Origin: Thalassospira sp.
GTDB taxonomy: Bacteria > Pseudomonadota > Alphaproteobacteria > Rhodospirillales > Thalassospiraceae
Assembly (NCBI RefSeq): GCF_030690045.1
Contig: NZ_JAUYHK010000001.1
Span: 62,001-126,000, forward strand
Direction: 5' to 3'
DNA: 64,000 bases
Shown here: positions 17,337 through 25,841 of the stretch, piece after piece
How the letters are laid out: each line of letters begins with the position of its first letter
Numbering within the stretch: the stretch's first letter is position 1
Translations under genes and position numbers: made by a program
The notes under the pieces: model-generated
What the model was told of the DNA's origin: nothing
Seen by the model: the letters and a program-made list of their open reading frames with translations, nothing else
Databases searched by the model: none

Positions 17337-18882
17337 GAACAGACACTCCCTGATTGTCTGAAATACCTGTGGCGTGCCGCATGATTTGATGTTCGGTGCG
17401 GTCTTCGCCGTCGAGAATGCCGGTAATACGGCCTGCGGCCATCACAATGATCCGGTCCGAAAGCCCCAGCATTTCGGTCATTTCCGACGACAGCAAAATC
17501 ACCGATTTGCCCTGTGCCGTCAGATCGCCGATGAAATGATAAATCTGGCTTTTGGTGCCAATATCGATGCCGCGTGTCGGCTCATCGATAATCACGATAT
17601 CGGGGTTGCATTCCATCACCTTGGCCAGCAACAGTTTTTGTTGATTGCCACCGGAAAAATCCCCGACCTTGGTCGTGCGGTCTGCCGCCCGGATGTCAAA
17701 GGCGGCAATCGCCTTTTCAAGGGCGGCGTCCTCTGCCTTGCGGTTCAGCAAAAACCGCCCGAACCGGTCCAGCGCCAGCAAGGTCAGATTGGGCCGCATC
17801 TCCATATTCAGCAACAACCCGCTGCCCTTGCGATCCTTGGTCAGATAGGCAATCCCGCACCGCCCGGCATCGCGCAGATTGTCAATCACAACCGGTTGCC
17901 CATCGCGCAAAATCGCGCCGCTACTACGCGGGCGCAGGCCAATGATCGCCTCCATCAGGGCCGTGCGCCCGGCCCCGACAATCCCGGCAAACCCCAAAAC
18001 CTCGCCCCGGCGCAAATCAAAACCGGCATCATAAACCTGTCCGGGCACCGACAGATTGCGCACCGACAACACCACGGGCGCTGACGGATCGGCAATCTGG
18101 TCGGGGAACATCTGGGCGATATCGCGCCCGACCATCAACCGCGCCATATCGTCCTTTTCAAGACCGGCAACCGCCTGTGTCGTGATATGGCTGCCATCGC
18201 GCAAAACGGTAACGCGGTCGGCAATCGCCTTGATCTCGTCCAGCTTGTGGGAAATATACAGGATCGCCACCCCGCGCTCGCGCAGGCGGCGGATCTGGTC
18301 AAACAGAATATCCACCTCGCGCCCGGTCAGAACGGCGGTCGGTTCATCCAGAATCAGAATATCGGCCTGTTTCGACAGTGCCTTGGCAATTTCAACCATT
18401 TGCCGGTCCGATACCGGCAAATCGCGAATACGGGTGCAAGGATCAATATCACACTGCAATCCGGCCAAAAGCCGGGCGGCCTCATCGCGCATTGCGGCCT
18501 TGTCCAGAAACCAGCCACGGGTCATTTCACGACCCAGAAAAATGTTTTCCTCGACCGTCAACTGATCGGCCAGGTTCAATTCCTGATGGATCAGGATAAT
18601 ACCGCGCGCCTCGCCATCCTCGCTGCTGTCAAAGGATACCGGGCTTCCGTCCAGCACGATCTCGCCACTGTCAGGCGCATGATACCCCGACAGGATCTTG
18701 ACCAGCGTCGATTTGCCCGCGCCATTTTCCCCCAAAAGCGCATGCACTTCACCGGCATAAAGATCGATGGGAACATCAAACAGCACCTGTGCCGCACCAA
18801 AGGATTTGCATATCTGGCGTGCAGACAGTCGCAACTGACCCGAAACGACGGGTTCAGCGGCATTTTTTGCCGCATTCTTCAT
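17329..18882 (-). CDS. Sugar ABC transporter ATP-binding protein (RbsA/MglA-like)
   Basis: A 517-residue tandem ABC ATPase. The first domain has a full Walker A '[12 protein letters not shown]', signature region '[14 protein letters not shown]' and Walker B '[11 protein letters not shown]'. The second has the degenerate P-loop '[14 protein letters not shown]' typical of the class, a strong signature '[15 protein letters not shown]' and Walker B '[16 protein letters not shown]'. ATG 18882 has GGGAGG upstream; the frame runs further but through the operator region. First gene of the operon and divergent from the LacI regulator, which presumably represses it. Confidence 0.93.
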   Translation of the reverse strand: MKNAAKNAAEPVVSGQLRLSARQICKSFGAAQVLFDVPIDLYAGEVHALLGENGAGKSTLVKILSGYHAPDSGEIVLDGSPVSFDSSEDGEARGIILIHQELNLADQLTVEENIFLGREMTRGWFLDKAAMRDEAARLLAGLQCDIDPCTRIRDLPVSDRQMVEIAKALSKQADILILDEPTAVLTGREVDILFDQIRRLRERGVAILYISHKLDEIKAIADRVTVLRDGSHITTQAVAGLEKDDMARLMVGRDIAQMFPDQIADPSAPVVLSVRNLSVPGQVYDAGFDLRRGEVLGFAGIVGAGRTALMEAIIGLRPRSSGAILRDGQPVVIDNLRDAGRCGIAYLTKDRKGSGLLLNMEMRPNLTLLALDRFGRFLLNRKAEDAALEKAIAAFDIRAADRTTKVGDFSGGNQQKLLLAKVMECNPDIVIIDEPTRGIDIGTKSQIYHFIGDLTAQGKSVILLSSEMTEMLGLSDRIIVMAAGRITGILDGEDRTEHQIMRHATGISDNQGVSVHG

Positions 18883-18935
18883 GGATAGGACCTCCCTGCC
18901 CCGCTTTTGCGCGGTGAACTCTTGATTATCCTTTT

Positions 18936-18970
18936 TGTAAACGTTTTCATTTTTTATGTAAACCTTTACA
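18936..18970. promoter_or_regulatory. Tandem LacI-type operators between ABC operon and regulator
   Basis: Two near-identical sites lie in the 172-bp divergent gap: TGTAAACGTTTTCA (18936-18949) and TGTAAACCTTTACA (18957-18970). The second is a perfect 6-2-6 inverted repeat. Start-to-start spacing is 21 bp, about two helical turns, so bound dimers would sit on the same face. The core fits the TGTAAACGNTTACA-like operators known for LacI-family repressors. The adjacent LacI gene is the obvious candidate. Confidence 0.7.
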
Positions 18971-19054
18971 TTCTCAATTTTGGCCGCAATATCACCCTCA
19001 ATCCCTTCCCGTGATGCCGCTGGACAGCCCGGTAGCGTCAGAGTAGGAAAAGAC

Positions 19055-20086
19055 ATGATCGAAAAAATCGCGACAATAGAGGACGTTGCCCAACAGGCCG
19101 GGGTATCGATTGCCACCGTCAGCCGGGCCTTGCACAAACCGCAAATGGTGTCGGCCAAGGCCCGCGAACGGGTGCAAACGGCCATTGCCGCCACCGGCTA
19201 TACCGCCAATGTGGCGGCGCGCAATTTGCGCCTCAACCGGTCGGGCATGATCCTGTTGCTGGTGCCTGATATCGGCAATCCGTTTTTTTCGGCGATTCTG
19301 TCGGGCATCGAACAGGGGGCCAGCAAGGCCGGGTACAATGTCCTGATCGGCGACACCCAGAACGACCCGGAACGCGAGGCAACCTATGCCGCCTATCTGC
19401 GCAGCAATCAGGCCGATGCCATGATCCTTCTGAATGGCACCCTGCCCGCCCCGCTGGCACGGGCCGGACGCGGCCAGCGGCCCCCGGTGGTGATTGCCTG
19501 CGAACGCATTCCCGGCTGCGATTTGCCGACCGTGATCATTGACAATGAACGGGCGGCCTTTCTCGCCACCCGGCATTTGCTGGATCTGGGCCATCGCCGC
19601 ATTGCCCATGTCGCCGGCCCGGCGCAAAATATCCTGACCACGGACCGCATCGCCGGATATCAACAGGCCCTGCGCGACGCCGGGATCACCCCCGATGCCA
19701 GCCTGATCTATGGCGGCGACTATTCGATTGAATCGGGGATTGCGGCGGGGCGGGCCTTGTTGTCACGCCCCGAAAACCGCCCCACCGCCTTTTTCTGCGC
19801 CAGTGACGGCATGGCGATTGGCGTGATTGTGGCGGCCAAGGAAATGGGGCTGCGCGTGCCCGACGATATTTCGGTTTTCGGGTTTGACGATATTCACCTG
19901 GCGGCCAATTACGACCCGCCCCTGACCACGGTGCGCCAGCCGCGCCGCCGTCTGGGCGAACAGGCAATTGCCCTGCTGCTGGAACGCCTCGATACCAGCC
20001 TGCCCCATGCCCCCGCCCGCGCCAATCCGGTCATCGTCCCGACCGAACTGATCATCCGCAACAGCACCGGCCCGTGTCGGGACTGA
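19055..20086 (+). CDS. LacI-family transcriptional regulator
   Basis: A 343-residue LacI/GalR repressor. The N-terminal HTH is '[20 protein letters not shown]' with hinge helix '[15 protein letters not shown]'. The C-terminal periplasmic-binding-like domain contains '[18 protein letters not shown]', '[15 protein letters not shown]' and '[20 protein letters not shown]'. ATG 19055 gives the standard LacI N-terminus; the frame stays open upstream into the operator region. Divergent from the ABC operon with two operator-like palindromes between, so it most likely represses transport and catabolism until the imported sugar or a derivative binds. Confidence 0.92.
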   Translation: MIEKIATIEDVAQQAGVSIATVSRALHKPQMVSAKARERVQTAIAATGYTANVAARNLRLNRSGMILLLVPDIGNPFFSAILSGIEQGASKAGYNVLIGDTQNDPEREATYAAYLRSNQADAMILLNGTLPAPLARAGRGQRPPVVIACERIPGCDLPTVIIDNERAAFLATRHLLDLGHRRIAHVAGPAQNILTTDRIAGYQQALRDAGITPDASLIYGGDYSIESGIAAGRALLSRPENRPTAFFCASDGMAIGVIVAAKEMGLRVPDDISVFGFDDIHLAANYDPPLTTVRQPRRRLGEQAIALLLERLDTSLPHAPARANPVIVPTELIIRNSTGPCRD

Positions 20087-20091
20087 ACACA

Positions 20092-20160
20092 GGAATGCGT
20101 CTGGAGAAGCGGAGACGATTGCAGGTGGTGCGTGCCCTTGAGGCGCCGTCTCCGCATTCC
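20092..20160. repeat. Compound inverted repeat between lacI-type gene and SDR gene
   Basis: GGAATGCG (20092-20099) pairs with CGCATTCC (20153-20160), and GCGGAGACG (20109-20117) pairs with CGTCTCCGC (20147-20155); the two pairings share CGC. It lies between convergent genes and could terminate either. It also sits where codon style changes, so it may mark the edge of inserted DNA. Confidence 0.45.
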
Positions 20161-20174
20161 AGGCTAACCGCCTG

Positions 20175-20924
20175 CTACTTCACGGCGGCGTTGCCGCCAT
20201 CGGCGAACAAAGCTGACCCGGTAACGAAGCTGGCCATGGAACTGGCAAGGAAAACAGCGGCAGATGCGAGTTCCTCGGGTTGGGCGATCCGCTTCATCGC
20301 ATGGAGTCCGGCCGCCCAATCCTTCTGACTTTGGTCGCCTGCCATCTCGGTATCCGTGCCGCCCGGCAGAAGGGCGTTAGCCCTGATCCCTTGGGCGGCA
20401 TAGTCGGCGGCTATGCCTTTCACCAAGCCCATCAATCCAGCTTTCGAGGCACCATAGGCGGCCATGCCGGGAAGACCGACGCTGGTGCCGACGAAGCTGG
20501 ACATGAACACGATAGAGCCGCCGCCGCGCTCAAGCATCGCGGGTATCTGGCTGCGCGCACCCAGATATGCAGCCGTCAGATTGATGGTCAGCGTGTGGTG
20601 CCAGTCTTCCGGCGCGATTTCGGCAAGCGGCTTTACCGGTCCGACTGTGCCGGCATTGTTGATTGCGATGTCGAGGCCGCCAAATTCGCGTATCGCATCC
20701 GCCACAACGCGTTCATGGGTTTCGGGGAGACCGATGTCGCCGACGGACGCATATGCGCGGCCTCCCTTGGTGCGGATTTCGTCCACCACTTCATCCAGCC
20801 GAGCTTGGCGTCGCGCGGTCAGGACGACTGCCGCTCCGTGCTCGGCGAACATCCGCGCAACCGCACGACCGATGCCGGAAGACGCCCCGGTAACAATCGC
20901 AACCTTGCCTTCAAGTAAATTCAT
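20175..20924 (-). CDS. SDR-family oxidoreductase
   Basis: A 249-residue classical short-chain dehydrogenase. Cofactor motif 'TGASSGIGRAV', 'NNAG' in 'LDIAINNAGTVG', catalytic Ser in 'IVFMSSFVGTS' and the Tyr-x3-Lys motif in 'AAYGASKAGLMG' are all present. The C-terminus 'FVTGSALFADGGNAA' is also typical. Substrate unknown. Base composition and codon choice differ from the sugar operon on its left (less use of GCC and CCG), which suggests acquisition. Convergent with the LacI gene and divergent from ada. Confidence 0.9.
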   Translation of the reverse strand: MNLLEGKVAIVTGASSGIGRAVARMFAEHGAAVVLTARRQARLDEVVDEIRTKGGRAYASVGDIGLPETHERVVADAIREFGGLDIAINNAGTVGPVKPLAEIAPEDWHHTLTINLTAAYLGARSQIPAMLERGGGSIVFMSSFVGTSVGLPGMAAYGASKAGLMGLVKGIAADYAAQGIRANALLPGGTDTEMAGDQSQKDWAAGLHAMKRIAQPEELASAAVFLASSMASFVTGSALFADGGNAAVK

Positions 20925-21202
20925 ATCTCGAACATCCCTTCTATTTTCGTTAATGGCAGAGATATACTCGGGCTTGATCCGCCAACCACTCCGCTTCTTG
21001 CGGTCAAAACATTGCTTGCCGTGCGACGCGCAGGGCCGCTGACGGTGGGTCGCTCGGGGCGGGGTTTGAAAGCAAGATGCGGAGTTCCGGTCGTCTCGCC
21101 GGCTGCTAGAGAGACGCGATAAACGCGCATAAATCGGGTTGCGAGCAGAGCCGGGCGATGTGCATTTGAAGACAGGACAATGATTTTTCAGAGGGAACGG
21201 AC

Positions 21203-22288
21203 ATGCGGCCCGTCAAACAGAACGGCACCAGACCATCTGGTCACGCTGATGAAAGCCAGTATTGGGATGCAGTTGTTCGCCGGGATACGGCATCCGAGGG
21301 CCAGTTCTTCTATGCCGTGAAATCAACCGGCATCTATTGTCGGCCAGGCTGTCCGTCGCGACTTCCGAAAAGAGAGAATGTCGCCTTCTTTTCAGACTGC
21401 CAGGCTGCCGAAACGGCTGGGTTTCGAGCCTGCAAACGATGCAACCCCAATGGCGTTTCAATTTCCGGGAAAAGCGCGGCAGCCGTCAGCGAGGCGTGTC
21501 GCCTGATCGAAACCTCCGAGGAACTTCCAAAACTCGACACGCTGGCGGATGCTGTCGGCATCAGTCCATTCCATTTTCATCGCCAATTCAAGGCGATCAC
21601 GGGACTGACGCCGAAAGCATATGCGGCCGCCCATCGCGCGAAAACCGTCCGTGCGGCGCTAACTGATCCGCAGAGCACGGTGACACAGGCGATCTATGAC
21701 GCCGGATACAATTCGAGCAGCCGTTTCTACGAAAAATCCACCGCGACGCTCGGCATGACGCCGACCGCATACAGGAACGGCGGTGTCGGCGCGGAGATCA
21801 GGTTCGCCATCGCCGAATGTTCGCTCGGTTCCATACTGGTGGCGTGTAGCGAGAAAGGCGTGTGTGCGATCCTGTTGGGAGACGATCCGGATACGTTGGC
21901 TCGCGACCTTCAGGATCGCTTTTCGAAGGCACGTCTGGTCGGTGGCGATGCTGTATTTGAGCAGTTGGTCTCCCAGGTTGTGGGGTTTGTCGAAACCCCC
22001 GGCATTGGCCTCGACTTGCCGCTCGACATTCGCGGAACCGCGTTTCAGCAAAGGGTCTGGCAGGTATTGAGAGAAATCCCCGTCGGCCAGACGGTCAGCT
22101 ACGCCGAAATCGCCGAACGGATCGGAGAACCTAAAGCCGTGCGGGCTGTCGCCCAAGCGTGCGGCGCCAACAAGATCGCCATCGCGGTTCCCTGTCATCG
22201 CGTGGTCAGAACGGACGGCGCGCTGTCCGGCTATCGCTGGGGCGTCGAACGCAAACGTGCGCTGCTGGAGAAGGAGGCTCAGATATGA
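21203..22288 (+). CDS. ada: Ada, bifunctional methylated-DNA methyltransferase and regulator
   Basis: A 361-residue full-length Ada. The N-terminal Zn domain has the four cysteines C46, C50, C77 and C80 ('STGIYCRPGCPSRLPK', 'FRACKRCNP'), which bind zinc and accept methyl groups from phosphotriesters. An AraC-type HTH follows (about 85-190: 'LADAVGISPFHFHRQFK', 'YDAGYNSSSRFYEK'). The C-terminal O6-methylguanine methyltransferase has the active Cys331 in 'IAIAVPCHRVVRTDG'. Codon use resembles the SDR gene next to it rather than the flanking operons. No alkB follows intact; only fragments are seen downstream. Confidence 0.95.
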   Translation: MRPVKQNGTRPSGHADESQYWDAVVRRDTASEGQFFYAVKSTGIYCRPGCPSRLPKRENVAFFSDCQAAETAGFRACKRCNPNGVSISGKSAAAVSEACRLIETSEELPKLDTLADAVGISPFHFHRQFKAITGLTPKAYAAAHRAKTVRAALTDPQSTVTQAIYDAGYNSSSRFYEKSTATLGMTPTAYRNGGVGAEIRFAIAECSLGSILVACSEKGVCAILLGDDPDTLARDLQDRFSKARLVGGDAVFEQLVSQVVGFVETPGIGLDLPLDIRGTAFQQRVWQVLREIPVGQTVSYAEIAERIGEPKAVRAVAQACGANKIAIAVPCHRVVRTDGALSGYRWGVERKRALLEKEAQI

Positions 22289-22717
22289 ACGCCTCTTCCA
22301 TCGAGCCAGTCGCGGGACACAACACATCTATCCCGATCACCATCGCTGTTTCTATCATGTTCACAATCTCTTCTTTATGCTTCGCGGTCCCGAAACGGGC
22401 CGCCAGCAACTGTTCGAGACGGTGAAGAGAGGCATGGCACATAAGGTGTTTGCCCCGACTTGTCCTATAAAACACCTGTCGATGCGATCCGGAATTATCA
22501 ACAATTCCGCCTCAATGAATTCGTGCGCACATTCGTAGGCACTTGGTCTATTGAGCTAAAAGATAACCCTATTGAACCCTGAAGATATTTGAAACTGAGT
22601 TGCCATAATATGGCATTTTCATTTTTGTTTTGACGCGGGCTCGTTGAGCGGAAATACAGTCACGGACCGGCGCTTCAACAACCAATCGCCATAGGCTAAA
22701 ATTGTTTTTACTGCAAC
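22289..22717. other. Gene-poor stretch with decayed coding fragments
   Basis: About 430 bp between ada and the HNH gene. A 45-residue frame begins with ATG 22285 overlapping the ada stop (starts MNASSIEPVAGHN) but soon ends. A second frame can be read from about 22460 to 22582 ('YKTPVDAIRNYQQFRLNEF' and 'VGTWSIELKDNPIEP' then stop) without a start codon. This looks like the remnant of a gene that once followed ada, broken by deletion or frameshift. I cannot name the family. Base composition drops towards AT after 22550. Confidence 0.4.
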
Positions 22718-23524
22718 TTAGAGGCACATTCTTGAACGAAGCAACGTCTTTATTTCCTCATATTCCAGTCCGTTCTGCCTCATATAAATATGAGTTGCTC
22801 GATGGCAGCTTGGACAAAGCGGCGCCAAATCATCTAGCCTTACTTGATAAGATTTCTCAAATGTAGATAGTGGGATTTTGTGATGTGCTTCTATGTAAGC
22901 AACACCATATCGGTTAAAAAAATCACTATCGCAAATATCACAAGTAGAATCTGAAACCAATTTTAGAAGATTTGTTAAACTCTTGCTCCGCTCAACAAGG
23001 AGGTGAGTTGCATGTCGGCGACCACCTTCCATAAAGGCTATGTCATTGTTTTCTTCTACTTCATACACGATTTCGTTATGCCTCTCCAACACAACGAAAA
23101 CATCTTTTATCTCTGACACGATAAATCTACCTTCGAATATCCATTCAGCCTTTTCCTCAACAAAAAGCAATATCGGATAAGAAAACTGTGGCTGAGAGAT
23201 GAGGACTCGATTTGCCGTCTCCTCGAATGAAACTACCGAATTCCGTGCCTTTAATGAGTATCGATATGTATTCTGATACTGGTCCAACCAACCATCGTGA
23301 TCATACGATCCAGGTCGAACTTTGATAATTGCGCCATATATGTTGGGAAATTTCCCAATCCAATTGATGCCCTGCTGAGGTGTATTTCCTATTGCGAAGT
23401 CTTCCCCTCCCCAATACTCTGAATTTTCAACCTTGGAATACTGTATGAGGTCATAAAGATTCCTCTTTGAAACTCTAACACCAGTCGGAATCTCAAGAAT
23501 CTCTTGCGGACGCTCTATTTTCAA
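22718..23524 (-). CDS. HNH endonuclease with uncharacterised N-terminal domain
   Basis: A 268-residue protein. The C-terminal HNH/McrA-like nuclease has C195-x2-C198, H214-H215 in 'YIEAHHKIPLST', and C237-x2-C240-H241 in 'DLAPLCPSCHRATH'. The N-terminal 180 residues ('NIYGAIIKVRPGSYDHDGW', 'EGRFIVSEIKDVFVVLER') form a separate beta-rich domain that could sense modified DNA, as SRA-like domains do in type IV restriction enzymes; this is inference. The start is TTG 23524, with GGAGGG six bases before it and no ATG nearby. The gene is clearly AT-rich against its neighbours, a sign of recent transfer. No partner methylase is present. Confidence 0.85.
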   Translation of the reverse strand: MKIERPQEILEIPTGVRVSKRNLYDLIQYSKVENSEYWGGEDFAIGNTPQQGINWIGKFPNIYGAIIKVRPGSYDHDGWLDQYQNTYRYSLKARNSVVSFEETANRVLISQPQFSYPILLFVEEKAEWIFEGRFIVSEIKDVFVVLERHNEIVYEVEENNDIAFMEGGRRHATHLLVERSKSLTNLLKLVSDSTCDICDSDFFNRYGVAYIEAHHKIPLSTFEKSYQVRLDDLAPLCPSCHRATHIYMRQNGLEYEEIKTLLRSRMCL

Positions 23525-23616
23525 TTGCCACCCTCCACCACCAAAGCACCAACTAACTTTCAGAATCTGATTTAAGGTTATTAAGCAAAAGAAGGGCTAT
23601 CTGACGCAAGATTCGC

Positions 23617-24111
23617 CTACCCGCCCCCGGCCTGCCGCCATTGTTCGTAAATCGCCCGGGCGCGGTCATCCTGATCGACAACCGCCTGTTCGCGCCGGGT
23701 GCCATCGGCAAAAATTTCAAACCGGATGCCGTTGGGATCGCGGATATAAAGGCGGCGCGACGTGCCGTCATCTTCGTTGTGATAAACCACCTTGTGTGTA
23801 AACAGATGGTTCTGCCACGCAATCACATCCTGCGCCGAACCACAGCACAAACCGATGTGAAAAACGGTTTCGGGCATGTCGGGATCGTCGGCATACGGCC
23901 CCCTGTCGGCAGGCCAGTCATAAAAAGACAGGCGCGTGCCATCGGGCAGGGCAAAGGTGATCAGCAAATAATCGCTTTTCCATGCCGGGCTGTAACCGCT
24001 TTCGGCACGGACCAGCCGGGCCTTGAGTACACGGGAATAAAAATCATCGGTCGCGGCCAGATCGCGGGCCGGAAAGGCCAGATGATCAACACGAAACGGT
24101 GCGGGTGGCAT
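23617..24111 (-). CDS. VOC (glyoxalase/bleomycin-resistance fold) family protein
   Basis: A 164-residue single VOC-fold protein. The N-terminal 'FRVDHLAFPARDLAATDDFY' supplies a metal-ligand His, 'VFHIGLCCGSAQDVIAW' a second His, and 'YIRDPNGIRFEIFADG' the C-terminal Glu. It may be a dioxygenase, isomerase or resistance protein; the family does not fix the reaction. GC and codon use are again those of the host chromosome. The 270-bp inverted-repeat element lies 31 bp upstream of its ATG and may have displaced or supplied its promoter. Confidence 0.85.
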   Translation of the reverse strand: MPPAPFRVDHLAFPARDLAATDDFYSRVLKARLVRAESGYSPAWKSDYLLITFALPDGTRLSFYDWPADRGPYADDPDMPETVFHIGLCCGSAQDVIAWQNHLFTHKVVYHNEDDGTSRRLYIRDPNGIRFEIFADGTRREQAVVDQDDRARAIYEQWRQAGGG

Positions 24112-24142
24112 ATGCGCCTCCTTGCCTTGTCACTGTCTGGAC

Positions 24143-24412
24143 TTAGGGTGTGGACCCATAAATATGATCGTAATGGCACCTGATATGACCGCGAAATCCA
24201 AGGAAAAGCCCGCAGAGCGGGTTGCCATCCCGGTCAAGGGATTTGACGCCGGAGTTCGCGGTCATATCAGGTGTCCTACGGATCGGTCAGATTTGCACGG
24301 GCTACTTTGTCGCGAAATCTTGAAAGATATATATCTTCCTGCAATTTCGCTTCGCGTATCCGCACAAATCTGATCGACCATTGCGGTCATATTTATGGAT
24401 CCACACCCTAAA
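24143..24412. mobile_element. 270-bp nested inverted-repeat element (MITE-like)
   Basis: Outer arms of 34-35 bp (24143-24176 and 24378-24412) match in inverted orientation except at a few positions; both begin TTAGGGTGTGGA or TTTAGGGTGTGGA. Inside are a perfect 19-bp inverted repeat (24177-24195 / 24255-24273), a 15-bp imperfect one (24281-24295 / 24365-24379), GCGAAAT/ATTTCGC (24312-24318 / 24344-24350) and the palindrome AAGATATATATCTT (24324-24337). It has no convincing reading frame. TA flanks the GGGTGTGG ends on both sides, which could be a target duplication. Probably a non-autonomous element mobilised by a transposase encoded elsewhere. Confidence 0.65.
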
Positions 24413-25841
24413 GCCTATCACAATCCCCGCCCAATACCGATACCCGAACGCATGCCAAAGCATACACATGCTTTTTGAGCCTTCGGGTTTGCTCATGGGG
24501 GCGGGCCGCAAAGACCGTAAAGCTCCAACGCTGCATCCATGATCTTTTGACGGGTTCCGTCTTCCTGCCTTGATCTCAATGATCTGGTATATTTCCGCCT
24601 TGTCATTTCAATGATCACTTCCGATTAATGAAATCAAACAATCTGGCCTCGCCGACTCGCTTTCAGCAATCAATCGTGATCCCTGAAAACACCCGGAAAA
24701 ATTGCCGCACCACACCCCTCCGCCCCGGAGAACCGCCAGATAACGGCTGTGACGGCCCCCGAATCGCCAACCCGGCAGGACCGATGCAAACAAGACGGAC
24801 TACCCCCGTGGGATTTTGGCGAGGCTCCATCAGGGGTACCTGATATGGCGCCCATACCCCCGTCTGCCTCACAAGCCGCATCCGAAAATGCAGGCTTGGG
24901 TCTTCCTTCCGTCGTCGGGCTTCCACCCCGCTCACACCAGCCCCGCCGCACCATGCCCCCGCTTTCGGGGCTGTGGCGACAAAACCGCAATCCAGCCATG
25001 GTCCGCCTTTCCCGTCACCACGGGAACCGGGCAAACCTCGGGCTTCCGCCCGCCGTGCAACACCCCCGGCAAGGCCGGACAGCTCCCGCCACGATCCGGG
25101 CAGGCACGGCCAGCCACAAGGCGCACCTTGGGCATCCGTCAGCCTCACCAACGGACCCGTCCCCCGCTCCTGCCACCCCCGGCATGGCCGGATAGCTCCC
25201 GCCCCGATCCGGGCAGGACGCGCCACCAACAAGACGCAACTCGGGCGTCCTGACAAATGGCCGGGTTAGCGGACCCGCGCAGGGCCTCCGTAATGGCTTT
25301 TCCATCTGCCGGTCATCCTCTTGCGGGTGGTCCGCCCGCCATCCTGTCTGTGTTTATATCGCTGCATCATCATCGCCTCTTTCACCTGCCGCCAAACGCA
25401 AAAAAACCGCAAGACACAAGGCCTTGCGGGTTTCGGACCGGGCGGATTTATCCCCTTGACTTTTCTGTTATGCCACAGCGAAAAGAACAAATCAAGAACT
25501 ATTTTGCCAAAAATCAAAAAAAGTTATCGGCATCCTGTAACGCCCCCACGGCACACCCGCCGCAAGGTTTAACAGAACCGCAACCGATAAACGTCATTCG
25601 CGCTGAAACACTATGGAAACAGCGGCTCGTGGCATCGCAAACCGGCCCGGATTTCCGGCCAAACCGCCCGCCCGGCCCGGTTTTCACCGCATGCCGATAC
25701 CGCCCCGCTGTTGACCCGCCATAACAGCACTGATATTGGGTGCCGCACGAATTGTTTGTGATCGCCGCCAAGACACCCTTGGGCCATCCCGATTTACCGT
25801 GCCTTTTGTCCGTGCCGGTAAAATATGTCAGAGATCAATAC
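24413..25841. other. Gene-free GC-rich region with degenerate direct repeats
   Basis: About 1.4 kb with no believable gene. Many frames are open only because the DNA is GC-rich; their translations are Pro/Arg/Gly-rich and none has a domain. Two related units begin at 25061 and 25174 (offset 113 bp), each starting CACCCCCGGC and sharing AGCTCCCGCC and GATCCGGGCAGG. Weaker echoes of the CCTCGGGCTTCCG-like core lie at 25036 and near 24890. A small hairpin AAAGCAT-ACAC-ATGCTTT with five T's lies at 24457-24476. From about 25440 the composition becomes AT-rich, as expected for the nspC leader. Confidence 0.5.
25400..25429 (-). terminator. Minus-strand terminator-like hairpin upstream of nspC
   Basis: CCGCAAG (25407-25413) and CTTGCGG (25423-25429) form a 7-bp stem with a 9-base loop. 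On the minus strand it is followed by seven T's (plus-strand A-run 25400-25406), the form of an intrinsic terminator. No minus-strand gene is recognised above it, so it could end a small RNA transcribed from the nspC leader region, or be a chance structure. Confidence 0.4.

Noticed and set aside
22206-22475. Minus-strand 89-codon frame opposite the end of ada
   Set aside because: It begins inside the decayed region and runs antisense into ada; no recognised family.
24457-24476. Small hairpin with T-run as a terminator
   Set aside because: No gene or transcript upstream on the plus strand is recognised, so it is only mentioned within the gene-free region.
24663-25256. Long minus-strand frame in the GC-rich desert
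   Set aside because: Gly/Arg/Pro-rich translation, no ribosome-binding site, several overlapping frames equally open on both strands, and repeated peptides that follow from the DNA repeats.
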